This document shows positions 1 to 10,936 of a DNA stretch of 64,000 nucleotides, one piece after another; the first letter of the stretch is position 1, and each line of letters begins with the position of its first letter. Source of the stretch: Arcuatula senhousia (Eukaryota > Mollusca > Bivalvia > Mytilida > Mytilidae); the NCBI GenBank assembly GCA_963971305.1, contig OZ020306.1, forward strand, positions 58,316,686-58,380,685, written 5' to 3'. Position numbers and translations under genes: made by a program. The notes under the pieces were generated by a model, which saw nothing but the letters and a program-made list of their open reading frames with translations, was not told where the DNA came from and did not search any database.

Positions 1-3000
1 AGGGTTAGTGAAAGCGAAAAATTAGGGTTAGGGGTAAGCATAAAAAAGCATACAATAAGCGTAGGGGTTGGTATCAAAATATATTTAGGGATAGGGTTGT
101 AACAAAAACATATAATTAGGGTTTAGGGTTAGGGTTAGTGAAAGCGAAAAATTAGGGTTAGGGGTAAGCATAAAAAAAGCATACAATAAGCGTTAGGGTT
201 GGTTTCAAAATATATTTAGGGTAAGGGTTACTTCAAAAAACTTATAATTAGGGTTAGGGTTAGTGAAAACGAAAAATTAGGGTAAGGGTTAGTGAAAGCG
301 AAAAAATAGGGTTAGGGGTTAGCATAAAAAAGATACAATTAGCGTTAGCGTTGGAATCAAAATATATTTAGGGTTAGGATTATAACAAATACATACTATT
401 AGGGTTAGATTAGGGTTAGCCTTAATGATACAATTACTTTTCGTACAAGAACATGCAATTAGGGTAAGGGTAAGTGGAGTTGAAAAATTGGGCTAAGGAA
501 TAGCATAAAAATTATACAATAAGTGTTAGGGTTGGTATCAAAATATATTTAGGGTTAAGGTTATGACAAAAACATATAATTAGGGTAGGGTTAGTGAAAG
601 CGAAAAATTAGGGTTAGGGGTTAGCATAAAAAAAGCATACAATAAGCGTTAGGGGAGGTATCAAAATATATATAGGGTTAGGGTTATAACAAAAACATAT
701 AATTAGGGTTAGGGTTTGTGAAAACGAAAGAATAGGGTTAGGGGTTAGAATAAAAAAGTATACAATAAGTGTTAGGGTTGGTATCAAAATATATTTAGGA
801 TAAGGTTATAACAAAAACATATAATTAGGGTTAGGGTTAGTGAAAGCGGAAAATTAGGATTTGGGGTTAGCATTAAAATTATACAATTAGCGTTAGGGTA
901 CGTATCAAAATATATTTAGGGTTAGGGTTATAACAAATACATACAATTAGGGTTAGCCCTAATGATACAAATACTTTTCGTACAGGAACATGCAATTAGG
1001 GTTAGGGTTAGTGAAAGCGAAAAATTAGGGTTAGGGGTAAGCATAAAAAAGCATACAATAAGCGTAAGGGTTGGTATCAAAATATATTTAGGGTTAGGGT
1101 TGTAACAAAAACATAAAATTAGGGTTTAGGGTTAGGGTTAGTGAAAGCAAAAAATTAGGGTTAGGGGTAAGCATAAAAAAAGCATACAATAAGCGTTAGG
1201 GTTGGTTTCAAAATATATTTAGGGTAAGGGTTACTTCAAAAAACGTATAATTAGGGTTAGGGTTAGTGAAAACGAAAAATTAGGGTAAGGGTTAGTGAAA
1301 GCGAAAAAATAGGGTTAGGGGTTAGCATTAAAAGATACAATTAGTGTTAGCGTTGGAATCAAAATATATTTAGGGTTAGGATTATAACAAATACATACTA
1401 TTAGGGTTAGGTTAGGGTTAGCCTTAATGATACAATTACTTTTCGTACAAGAACATGCAATTAGGGTAAGGGTAAGTGGAATCGAAAAATTGGGGTTAAG
1501 GAATAGCATAACATTATACAATTAGCGTTAGGGTTGGTATCAAAATATATTTAGGGTTAAGGTTATGACAAAAACATATAATTAGGGTAGGATTAGTGAA
1601 AGCGAAAAATTAGGGTTAGGGGTTAGCATAAAAAAAGCATACAATAAGCGTTAGGGTTGGTATCAAAATATATTTAGGGTTAGGGTTATGACAAAAACAT
1701 ATAATTAGGGTTAGGGTAAGTGAAAGCAAAAAATGAGGGTTAGGGGTGAGCATAAAAAAAGGATACAATAAGCGTTAGGGGAGGTATCAAAATATATATA
1801 GGGTTAGGGTTATAACAAAAACATATAATTAGGGTTAGGGTTAGTGAAAGCGAAAACTTAGGGTTAGGGGTTAGCATTAAAATTATACAATTAGCGTTAG
1901 GGTTCGTATCAAAATATATTTAGGGTTAGGGTTATAACAAATACATACAATTAAGGTTAGGTTAGGGTTAGCCCTAATGATACAAATACTTTTCGTAGAG
2001 GAACATGCAATTAGGGTTAGGGTTAGTGAAAGCGAAAAATTAGGGTTAGGGGTAAGCATAAAAAAGCATACAATAAGCGTAGGGGTTGGTATCAAAATAT
2101 ATTTAGGGATAGGGTTGTAACAAAAACATATAATTAGGGTTTAGGGTTAGGGTTAGTGAAAGCGAAAAATTAGGGTTAGGGGTAAGCATAAAAAAAGCAT
2201 ACAATAAGCGTTAGGGTTGGTTTCAAAATATATTTAGGGTAAGGGTTACTTCAAAAAACGTATAATTAGGGTTAGGGTTAGTGAAAACGAAAAATTAGGG
2301 TAAGGGTTAGTGAAAGCGAAAAAATAGGGTTAGGGGTTAGCATAAAAAGATACAATTAGTGTTAGCGTTGGAATCAAAATATATTTAGGGTTAGGATTAT
2401 AACAAATACATACTATTAGGGTTAGGTTAGGGTTAGCCTTAATGATACAATTACTTTTCGTACAAGAACATGCAATTAGGGTAAGGGTAAGTGGAATCGA
2501 AAAATCGGGGTTAAGGAATAGCATAAAATTATACAATTAGCGTTAGGGTTGGTATCAAAATATATTTAGGGTTAAGGTTATGACAAAAACATATAATTAG
2601 GGTAGGATTAGTGAAAGCGAAAAATTAGGGTTAGGGGTTAGCATAAAAAAAGCATACAATAAGCGTTAGGGTTGGTATCAAAATATATTTAGGGTTAGGG
2701 TTATGACAAAAACATATAATTAGGGTTAGGGTAAGTGAAAGCAAAAAATGAGGGTTAGGGGTAAGCATAAAAAAAGGATACAATAAGCGTTAGGGGAGGT
2801 ATCAAAATATATATATGGTTAGGGTTATAAAAAAACATATAATTAGGGTTAGGGTTAGTGAAAGCGAAAACTTAGGGTTAGGGGTTAGCATTAAAATTAT
2901 ACAATTAGCGTTAGGGTTCGTATCAAAATATATTTAGGGTTAGGGTTATAACAAATACATACAATTAAGGTTAGGTTAGGGTTAGCCCTAATGATACAAA

Positions 3001-3752
3001 TACTTTTCGTAGAGGAACATGCAATTAGGGTTAGGGTTATTGAAAGCGAAAAATTAGGGTTAGGGGTAAGCATAAAAAAGCATACAATAAGCGTAGGGGT
3101 TGGTATCAAAATATATTTAGGGATAGGGTTGTAACAAAAACATATAATTAGGGTTTAGGGTTAGGGTTAGTGAAAGCGAAAAATTAGGGTTAGGGGTAAG
3201 CATAAAAAAAGCATACAATAAGCGTTAGGGTTGGTTTCAAAATATATTTAGGGTAAGGGTTACTTCAAAAAACTTATAATTAGGGTTAGGGTTAGTGAAA
3301 ACGAAAAATTAGGGTAAGGGTTAGTGAAAGCGAAAAAATAGGGTTAGGGGTTAGCATAAAAAAGATACAATTAGCGTTAGCGTTGGAATCAAAATATATT
3401 TAGGGTTAGGATTATAACAAATACATACTATTAGGGTTAGATTAGGGTTAGCCTTAATGATACAATTACTTTTCGTACAAGAACATGCAATTAGGGTAAG
3501 GGTAAGTGGAATCGAAAAATTGGGCTAAGGAATAGCATAAAAATTATACAATAAGCGTTAGGGTTGGTATCAAAATATATTTAGGGTTAAGGTTATGACA
3601 AAAACATATAATTAGGGTAGGGTTAGTGAAAGCGAAAAATTAGGGTTAGGGGTTAGCATAAAAAAAGCATACAATAAGCGTTAGGGTTGGTATCAAAATA
3701 TATTTAGGGTTAGGGTTATGACAAAAACATATAATTAGGGTTAGGGTTAGTG
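1..3752 (+). repeat. Telomere-like satellite array, G-rich strand on +, ~1.0 kb higher-order repeat
   Basis: Tandem array of submonomers averaging ~31 bp, each with a TAGGGTTAGGG-like core followed by an AT-rich spacer. Recurring spacers contain 'gtgaaagcgaaaaat', 'gcataaaaaaagcata', 'ggtatcaaaatatat' and 'ataacaaaaacatataat'. Four submonomers make a ~124 bp block, and about eight blocks make a higher-order unit. The marker 'gatacaattag' recurs at 332, 1334, 2349 and 3364, giving HOR periods of 1002, 1015 and 1015 bp. Second-level copies differ by only a few bases. The array ends at about 3752 in unrelated sequence. The 60-70 codon frames inside it are by-products of the repeat, not genes. 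Confidence 0.95.
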
Positions 3753-4337
3753 ACAGACTCAAATTGTACCTCTTTGCATACCGATTCATTTAACTTAAAT
3801 TAAGTATGCATGTTTACTATACTATCTGTTATTGGCAAAAAGTGTTTCACTAAATTTGTTTTGTTCGCCAATCAAAATAATAATGCACTTTTTTCGAAAT
3901 ACTTTTTGGGACTCAAATTGATTGTCTTTTAATTTTGTCTCAAATAAACTCTCTACATTTCATTCACCATTTATATTAAAAAGTTATTATTTAATCTTTA
4001 ATGACTTATTTGCATAAAATCTCACCCTTACTCCCTCAACAGAGGACCACTGCATCCTACTATTATTCATCAGCAAATGTTTTGCAGTGTTAAAGGAATA
4101 ACAACACCCCTAGTAAGGTGGGTACACGGCAACTGGTTTTGTCCGGTTGAGGATTCACAAGTTGGATTAGTTAAGGCATCTAATTGGAAAATGTTGTTCG
4201 ATAGAGAAAAAAAGTAAACGTGTTTGGATTCCGTTATATATTGATTTTACATTTTGTGGAATTAAATTATCGTACATAAACATTTAGCAAAACCGAGTTT
4301 ATGTGAACTCACCTTACTTCGGGTTGAACAAGGGGTT
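3753..4337. other. Unique-looking AT-rich spacer
   Basis: Non-repetitive sequence between the left satellite and the first interspersed element. I see no open frame, splice-framed exon or RNA gene in it. Confidence 0.5.
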
Positions 4338-6170
4338 GCACGAAGTCGTGCTAAGTATACCCCCACTCCACCAATTACAAAACAGGAAGTAGCCTGCTGA
4401 CTGAGCTGGAAAGGGCACCGTTCATCATGCTTTAGATGTTTACCGAATTTTAAATCAAACTCTTTAGTAGAAGCTAAGAAATCTGTTACGAAGAATTTCC
4501 CATTGTTGACTCTTAAACTAGAGGCTCCCAGGAGCCTGAATCGCTCACCTGATCTCTTATGCCAAAGTTTGAATAACTTTCACAAACTTTCAATGCAAGT
4601 ATACAAAGTTGCAAAACAATCCTTTCAGTGGTTTCAGAGAAGATTTTTGGAAATCAGTTTAAACTAATAGAAAAAACAGTTCAAGGGCAATAACTCCTGT
4701 AAGGACCTTTTGATGCTGAACAAGCAAATTTGCTCCAGATTCTTTATTTCTAATACTTTTCGAGTTATAAGCCAAAAACAATGGTCTGACCCCTTGTTCT
4801 ATATTTAACAATGGTGGCCATGTTGGTTGGTCGACATGTATATAATTCACAAACATGGTAGAGGACATCCTAAATATCAAGTGTACAAAGTTTCAAAGCA
4901 ATCCCTTCAGTGGTTTCAGAGAAGATTTTTGAAAATCAGTGTAAATTGATGGAAAAAAAACAGTTAAAGGGGAACAACTCTTAAACGGCTGATCTGACAA
5001 TTTTAAATCTGAAATCAATGTTGTAGACCTGAATGAGCTTAACAATTCTGCAATGCTAACTTTTCCTCTAGCTCTAATGGTTTTCAAGATATTGTCCAAA
5101 AACTGCAAAAATGGTCAATTTTCACGATTAAAGGGCAATTACTCCTATAAGTTGTTTCACAATTTTGACTCACTGGTGAGATTTGTAGAGCTGTTGATGC
5201 TGAAAAAGGGAGGTTGCTTCGGATTTTCTTTATCTCTTATATTTTTTGAGTTATAAGCCAAAAACAATAGTCTGACCCCCTGTTCTATTTTTAGCAACGG
5301 CGGCCATGTTGGTTGGTCGACATGTATATAATTCACAAACTTGGTAGAGGACATCCTAAAGATCATGTATACCAAGTATCAATGCAATGCCTTCAGTGGT
5401 TTTAGAGAAGAAGATTTTTGAAAATCAGTGTAAATTAATGGAAAAAACAGTTAAAGGGGAATAACTCTTAAACGGCTGATCTGACAATTTAGACCATGAA
5501 ATCATTTTTGTAGATTTCAATGAGCTTAACAATTCTGCAATGCTAACTTTTCCTCTAGCTCTAACGGTTTTCAAGATATAGTCCAAAAACTGCAAAAATG
5601 GTCAATTTTGATGATTAAAGGGCAATAACTTCTATAAGGAGTCATTTCACAACTTCGACTCAATGAAGAGTTTCGTAGAGCTTTTGATGCTGAACAAGGA
5701 AGGTTGCTTCGGATTTTCTCTATCTCTTATACTTTTTGAGTTATAAGCCAAAAACAATGGTCTGACCCCCCTGTTCTATTTTTAGCAACGGCGGCCATGT
5801 TGGTTGGTCGACATGTATATAATTCACAAACTTGGTAGAGGACATCCTCCTAAAGATGATGTATACCAAGTATCAATGCAATCCTTTCAGTGGTTTCAGA
5901 GAAGAAGATCTTTGAAGAAAAGTTAACGGACGACGGACGCTTAATGATGACAATAGCTCACATGACCCTTCGGGTCAGGTGAGCTAAAAAGTCCAAGTCG
6001 GCTCGGAAAACAGGAAGTAGTTATCCGACTGACCTGGAAAGATCAAGAATGTTAAGACGCATCATGCTAAAGCGGTGTACCAAATTTGAAATCAATCCCT
6101 TCATTAGAAGCTGAGAAATTGTACCGGACGGACAAGGTGATTGCAATATAGCCCTCTGAGTGGGGGTATA
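4338..6170. mobile_element. Interspersed element, family F4 (arm TATACCCCCACT), split by an F1 insertion
   Basis: The left end has a short hairpin, GCACGA-AG-TCGTGC (4338-4351), followed by the arm TATACCCCCACT (4356-4367). The right end has the perfect inverse AGTGGGGGTATA (6159-6170), which folds back imperfectly on TATAGCCC just before it. The flanking halves (about 4378-4500 and 6003-6130) resemble each other as direct copies, both containing 'aaaacaggaagtag' and 'catcatgct', so they look like two core repeats. An F1 element (about 4521-5990) sits between them. No coding capacity is seen. A rolling-circle (Helentron/pearl-like) origin is inference. Confidence 0.6.
4521..5990 (+). mobile_element. 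Interspersed element, family F1 copy A (arm GCTCACCTGA), full length
   Basis: The left end has hairpin AGGCTCC-CA-GGAGCCT (4522-4537) and then arm GCTCACCTGA (4543-4552). The right end is a 31-nt hairpin (5955-5985) with arms AGCTCACATGACCC and GGGTCAGGTGAGCT, loop TTC and one mismatch, followed by TAAAAA. The body has tandem core repeats of ~490 bp ('gaggacatcc' at 4861, 5347 and 5838) with the phrases 'aagggcaataactcc' and 'gcggccatgttgg'. A 'ggacgacggacgc' stretch precedes the right hairpin. It is inserted in an F4 element. The short frames in it come from the core repeats and encode nothing recognisable. Confidence 0.75.
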
Positions 6171-6600
6171 ACAAGTACAACAAAGAGTATTGCCCAGAGA
6201 TGTTTTACAAACATAATCAAGCTAGTAGTATAAACCAAACTAAGTTTGTTTATCCCATTGTTCCAAAAATATTGTTAAAGTGCAAAGAGCATAACTCCAA
6301 AAATTTTGAGAATCAAAATTACCTCCAAGTTTCTTTCAAATTGGTTCAGTATGTATCAGAGTTGCGCTGACAAGGTGATAAGAGATAATTTTCAGCAAAT
6401 TTCCAAGTGTAAAGGGCCACAACTCTCACAAATAAATTGATCAAAATATCTTTGAAATATGCTCTACATATGAAGTCCTTACTACATACCAAGTTTTGTT
6501 AAAATCAGTTCAGTAGTTTCAGAGTAGTTGTGCTGACAAACTTTTTGACGGACAGACAGGACAAAATCAATTAGTCTCCCCACCAAAGTGGGAGACATAA
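6171..6600 (+). mobile_element. Right-hand part of a related element, family F5 (arm GTCTCCCAC)
   Basis: The body contains family phrases ('aaagggccacaactc', 'ataccaagttttgtt', 'cagtagtttcagag') and 'gacggacagacagg'. The right end is a hairpin at 6574-6596: GTCTCCC(c)AC, loop CAAA, GTGGGAGAC. No matching left arm lies nearby, so this copy appears truncated on its left, where it abuts F4. No coding capacity. Confidence 0.55.
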
Positions 6601-6852
6601 TTGTAGAATTCATGAAAATGTAACATTTTGAAAACGTTAGTGTTGCATGCTATTAGCAGTTTAAAGATCTATTTGATCCTAAAGGTATCACGAGTAATTT
6701 TATTGACTTGATCAGTAAGTGCTGTGTTTTGAGCATGTCATGTTCGTGGCAAATTAATATAAAAAGTAATATCAAATTGTATAAACATGTTTTAATACAA
6801 TCAGTATGAATAGTTGAACATGAAATTCTGGCATGTAAAATTTTTTTGTTGT
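6601..6852. other. AT-rich spacer, nothing recognised
   Basis: Low-complexity AT-rich sequence with no gene, exon or repeat signature that I can support. Confidence 0.4.
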
Positions 6853-6906
6853 AGCATTTTTACACTCAACTAAGTAGAGAGTAAACAAGAGTTAAAACTA
6901 AAGTAT

Positions 6907-7601
6907 GTCTCGCCTGCCGGCACCACCAGAAACAAAACTTCATTGGTAATTTCCACTATATATGAGGAATTTCATGTTCTGAGATCAAAATGTGTTCATA
7001 AAACCTTAACATTGCTATTAAATGTATTGTAAATTGTCAAAGTCACTCAAACAGAAAATCAAGGTCAAGGTCAAAAGATGGGAATGCAGATGTGACAAGC
7101 TACTACTGGGGCATATGCATACCAAATTTCATCAACCTAGGACTGTTCTTGAGATATGAAGGTGCTCATAAAACCTTCATATTGCTATTATACAATGTAA
7201 TTTCATTGAAAATTGTTAAATTCACTCAACCGGAAAATCAAGGTCAAGGTCAAAGGATGGGGATGCAATTGTGCTAAGCTACTTCTGGTGTATATGCATA
7301 CCAAGTTTCATCAATGTAGGACTTATAGTTCTTGAGATATGGACGTGCTGATAAAACCTTAACATTGCTATTATATGCATTGAAAATTGTCAAAGTCACT
7401 CAACTGGAAAATCAAGGTCAAGTTCAAAAGATGAGGATGCAAATGTACTAAGCTACTACTGGGGCAAATGCATACCAAGTTTCATCGACCTAAGACTTAT
7501 AGTTCTTGAGATATGGAGGTGCTAATAAAACCTTACCCTAAAAGTTAACGCTGCCGCTGGTAAAGTAACACCTATGTCCCGCTCTGCTTCGCAGGCGAGA
7601 C
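6907..7601 (+). mobile_element. Interspersed element, family F2 copy A (arm GTCTCGCCTGC)
   Basis: Left arm GTCTCGCCTGC (6907-6917) is perfectly inverse to GCAGGCGAGAC (7591-7601). The right arm also closes a local hairpin with gtcccgctctgc (7576-7587), loop TTC, one mismatch and one bulge. The interior has three tandem cores of ~175 bp ('tactactgg'-type marker at 7101, 7280 and 7454) with 'caaggtcaaggtcaaaag' and 'gttcttgagatatg'. It appears inserted in the 38-44 bp minisatellite, because a diverged minisatellite unit lies at about 6853-6880 and the array resumes at 7608. No coding capacity. Confidence 0.7.
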
Positions 7602-7607
7602 AAAACT

Positions 7608-8001
7608 GCAGTAGCATAGTTACACACTCAACTATGTAAAAAAAAAATGGAGTAGCATAGTTACACACTCAACTATGTAAAAAAAAATGGAGTAGCATAG
7701 TTACACACTCAACTATGTAAAAAAATGGAGAAGCATAGTTACACACTCAACTATGTTTAAAAAGTGGAGCAGCATAGTTACACACTCAACTATGTTTAAA
7801 AAGTGGAGCAGCATTATTCCACCCTCAACTATGTATAAAGAAAAAATGGAGTACACTCAACTATGTACAAAGAAAAAATGGAGTTGCATAGTTAAAATAC
7901 ACACTCAACTATGTTAAAAAAGTGGAGCAGCATTATTCCACTCAACCATGTAAAAAGAAAAATGGGAGTAGCATAATTACACACTCAACTATGTAAAAAG
8001 A
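7608..8001 (+). repeat. Minisatellite of ~38-44 bp units, each with a perfect hairpin
   Basis: About nine units of the form 'gtagcatagttacacactc' + 'aactatgt' + A-tract + 'tgga', starting near 7610, 7651, 7691 and 7729. Length varies mainly in the A-tract. Each intact unit contains CATAGTT, loop ACACACTC, AACTATG, an uninterrupted 7-bp stem. Some units have lost the left arm ('gcattattccaccctc'). It ends against the left hairpin of the next F1 element. Confidence 0.9.
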
Positions 8002-8023
8002 ACAAGAGGCTCTCAGGAGCCTG

Positions 8024-8405
8024 CAGAGCGACCAAGTGTGTACCCTAGGTGGCTGAATAGGGTAGCCCTCGTCCGCGGGGGTTGTCAGGTCTATAATACG
8101 GAAACCCTGACCGCCGACCATAGTGGGCCAACGTGTGTGGAGAGTGCCACGCTTCATGCACGTAAAAGACCCCTTTGTGGACCGCCCAGTAGTGCACCAC
8201 ATAGGCTAAATTTTCCGACCCTACCCACCTCTCCCCTTTTTCCTGTGGTTCTTCAAAATTTACCGGTCCTTTGTTTCCCACCCCATCCCCATATTTCATT
8301 TATCATCATCATTTCATGTTCATTTTATCATCCTTTTCATGTTCATCGCCTGTAAATAACCTATATAGCGTTGCACGGGCGTAAAACACCAACTCACTCA
8401 CTCAC
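8024..8405 (+). mobile_element. SINE, 5'-truncated copy, with target-site duplication
   Basis: It matches the 3' ~385 bp of the SINE at 14551-15043, beginning at 'cagagcgaccaag' and ending in a CACT tail. It is flanked by a perfect 13-bp target-site duplication, TCTCAGGAGCCTG (8011-8023 and 8406-8418), which is part of the F1 left hairpin it interrupted. About 107 bp are missing from the 5' end, the classic outcome of target-primed reverse transcription. The ~105-codon + strand and ~85-codon - strand frames inside recur in every SINE copy and are not genes. Confidence 0.88.
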
Positions 8406-8706
8406 TCTCAGGAGCCTGAATCGCTCACCTGAACTCTTAAGGAAAAGTTTGAATAAATTTCACAAACTTAAGTATACAAAGTTGCAAAACAATCCCTTCA
8501 GTGGTTTCAAAGATGATTTTTGGAAATCAGTTTAAATAAATAGAAAAAACAGTTAAAGAGGAGCAACTCTTGAATGTCTGGTCTGACAATTTTGACCCTG
8601 AAATCATTTTTGTAAATCCCAATGAGCTTAACAATTCTGCAAGTCTAACTTTTCCTCTAGGTCTAACGGTTTTCAAGATATTGTCCAAAAACTGCAAAAA
8701 TGCAAA

Positions 8707-9245
8707 TAAAAAGCTTTGCCAAGCGCAGCATGATACGACTGCAACATGTTAAACCCTGTGCGTTTTAGGCCCAATATGGATAGTCAATTGCTCTGGACAC
8801 ATGCAGTCCATGGTGGATTGACAAAGCCTGAAAGGTTTTTGACACATGCAGCTTTTGGTGGACTTTCTGGTCCATTTCAAACGGATTTTTTTTTTCAAAA
8901 GGAGATAAAATAGAAATTGGTTTAACTAGGACCAAAGTTACTATAAGAACAAATAAATATTTGAATTTTTTTGCCATTGTTGGGCCTCTAATTATGTAAC
9001 GGGTGAAATAGGGGAGGTCGCAAAAAATTAATCTAAATTTTGGATTCACTACTTCACAAGAACAAACTTGCTAACAAAATTTCAAAATCAGACCAAAAAT
9101 TAAAAAAAATTCGATTTTGACTCCTTTTGGCCTCTAATATTGTAATGGGTGAAAAGGGGGGAAATTTTGGAAAGGCTACTTGACAAGATTTCAAAATCGG
9201 ACCAAAAATAAAAAAATTTGAGTTCGTCCCCTAATAGGTGAAACT
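8707..9245 (+). mobile_element. Family F3 left portion (arm ATACGACCGCAA variant), truncated
   Basis: It matches the start of the full F3 element at 20084: imperfect left hairpin gctttgccaagcgcagc, arm 'atacgactgcaa', then 'catgcagtccatggtgga' and blocks of 'gcctctaat' and 'acaagaacaaacttgc'. It lacks the core repeats and right hairpin, and runs into F2 sequence near 9250. No coding capacity. Confidence 0.6.
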
Positions 9246-9260
9246 AGAGTTAACACTAAA

Positions 9261-9745
9261 GTACGTCTCGCCTGCCGACACCATCAGACACAAAAAAAAG
9301 TGAAAATTGTCACAAAGTTACTCAACTGAAAAACTAAGGTCAAGATCAAAAGATGAGATGCAACTGTGCTAAGCTACTACTGGCGTATATGCATACCAAG
9401 TTTCATTAACCTACACCTTATAGTTCTGGAGATATGGAGTTGATCATTACACCTAAACATATGTATTGAAAATTGTCAAAGTAACTCAACAGGAAAATTA
9501 AGGTTAGATGGTGATGCAACTGTGATAAACTACTATTATGGCATATGCATACCAAGTTTCATTAACCTAGGACTTATAGTTCTCAAGATATGGAGGTGCT
9601 CATAAAACTAACATTTCTATTATATGCAATTGAAAATTGTCAAAGTCACTCAACCAGAAAATCAAGGTCAAGGTCAAAAGGTGGGGATACCACTGTGCTA
9701 AGCTTCTACTAGGGCATATCCATATCAAAGTTTCATTAACCTTGT
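9261..9745 (+). mobile_element. Family F2 left portion (arm GTCTCGCCTGC), truncated
   Basis: The arm GTCTCGCCTGC is intact at 9265-9275. About two and a half core units follow ('aggtcaaggtcaaaag', 'gcataccaagtttcatta', 'gacttatagttct'). The right end is absent, and at about 9745 the sequence becomes the F1 right-hand body. Confidence 0.6.
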
Positions 9746-10013
9746 CCACAAAAGTCTTGCATATAGTTTTCGGTCTGTAAATGATCTAAGTTCACAGAGT
9801 CGCTGGAGCGTGAAATTGGGATCCAGGTCACAAATCAAAAATCCCCACATCAGTTGTAAGCATCGAATGCTAATGAACAACCATACCAAGTTTGGTTTCA
9901 ATTGGACTTATGGTGTCAGAGGAGTTAACGTTTTAAAAAATTTACGGACGGACGTCGGACGCCAAGTGATGACAATAGCTCACATGACCCTTTGGGTCAG
10001 GTGAGCTAAAAAC

Positions 10014-10936
10014 AACATAATTGCCTATTATGTTTACAAGTCAAAAGTCCAAACGAAAAAAAAAACTGCTGTTCAGTCTTCACTCTGTTTTAAGTCTTTT
10101 GGCATCTTTCTGTACCCTGGAAAAAAGGAAATATGGTAAGAGAAAAAGTGACATTTTCTCCTATGCACAATAAAAAAAGATTGTTACACTTGGACAATGT
10201 TCCACTAAAATTGTACATGTATTGCATGATGATTACCTACATAGTAGGAAAAACAAAATTGAATCATCCAACTATTGAATACGAGTACGCAGCACGCTTA
10301 ATTCAGAATTTCTTTTTTTTGTATAACAATCATTAACCAAGTTGCTTCAAAATTCTACACACGGATTCAAATTAGCACTGTCTGTCAACCATGCCAATAA
10401 AATTGATATTGCACTTGTCAGTAAGTGGGAATAGGCTTGAACCATTCTTCTGTCAAGAGGTCATTCGTGCAGAAATATAGGTCACAACCAGCATCTGAAG
10501 CATGCATTGTGCTTACAGACCGGTTTACTGCTTTTGAATAACAAGCATATTTTGATATTTTTCAGTCGTATTTTAAGAATTTTGTGTGTAAAATCCTGAA
10601 CTTTTTTATTTTTTGCAATAGTTTCTACAAGACCATTTACTATCCATAGTCCTTAATTTCATACCCAATATCATACAAAATACGGAGAAACCTATTACTA
10701 TTCTTAGACTTATTATTTTTTTGCATGCAGCTTTAGAAACCGTACGTCAAGTAAACAGGTCTGTGCTTAGCATCACTGGGTGTTCCTACCATGCCAATAT
10801 CATTGATGTGGTCAACCATTCTTTTTTAATTTATCATTCATACAGAAAATATTGTAGGTCACAGTCAGCATCTAAAGAATGTGTTGTGCTTAGCATCACT
10901 AGGTGCACCTACACTGTACCATGCCAATATGATTGA
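10014..10936. repeat. AT-rich region with diverged direct repeats
   Basis: A unit containing 'ccatgccaata..attgat' followed by 'aaccattctt', a 'tcacaaccagcatctgaag' / 'tcacagtcagcatctaaag' phrase and 'gtgcttagcatcact' occurs near 10388, 10788 and (cut short) 10919. The last copy is interrupted at about 10937 by the truncated 3' side of a LINE. The 64-71 codon frames here look like chance. Confidence 0.5.

Larger units (their letters stand above)
8003..10013 (+). mobile_element. Mosaic element: F1 ends enclosing F3 and F2 left portions (F1 copy B)
   Basis: It starts with the F1 left hairpin (aggctctcaggagcct, split by a SINE) and arm GCTCACCTGA (about 8424-8433). At about 8703 F1 body gives way to an F3 left end, at 9261 to an F2 left end, and at about 9745 back to F1 body. 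It ends with the F1 right hairpin (9977-10007; AGCTCACATGACCC and its inverse). Neither F3 nor F2 has its right end here. The whole block therefore carries one matched pair of F1 ends and could have moved as a unit. Successive nested insertions with deletions are the alternative. Confidence 0.6.

Noticed and set aside
1315..3109. Repeated 68-70 codon - strand frames in the left array
   Set aside because: Same cause: satellite submonomers without stops in one frame.
1..3752. A true terminal telomere
   Set aside because: Pure TTAGGG runs never exceed two or three units and alternate with fixed spacers. The array also continues into ordinary DNA, so it is telomere-like satellite.
7608..8001. 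CRISPR-like repeat-spacer array
   Set aside because: Units are tandem with no unique spacers and lie in a eukaryotic context. The same applies to the 30-31 bp satellite.
8038..8355. 105-codon + frame and antisense 84-86 codon frames (also at 14615-14989, 34305-34727 and 35945-36346)
   Set aside because: They are present in each SINE copy, including two made by segmental duplication, and lie wholly within SINE sequence.
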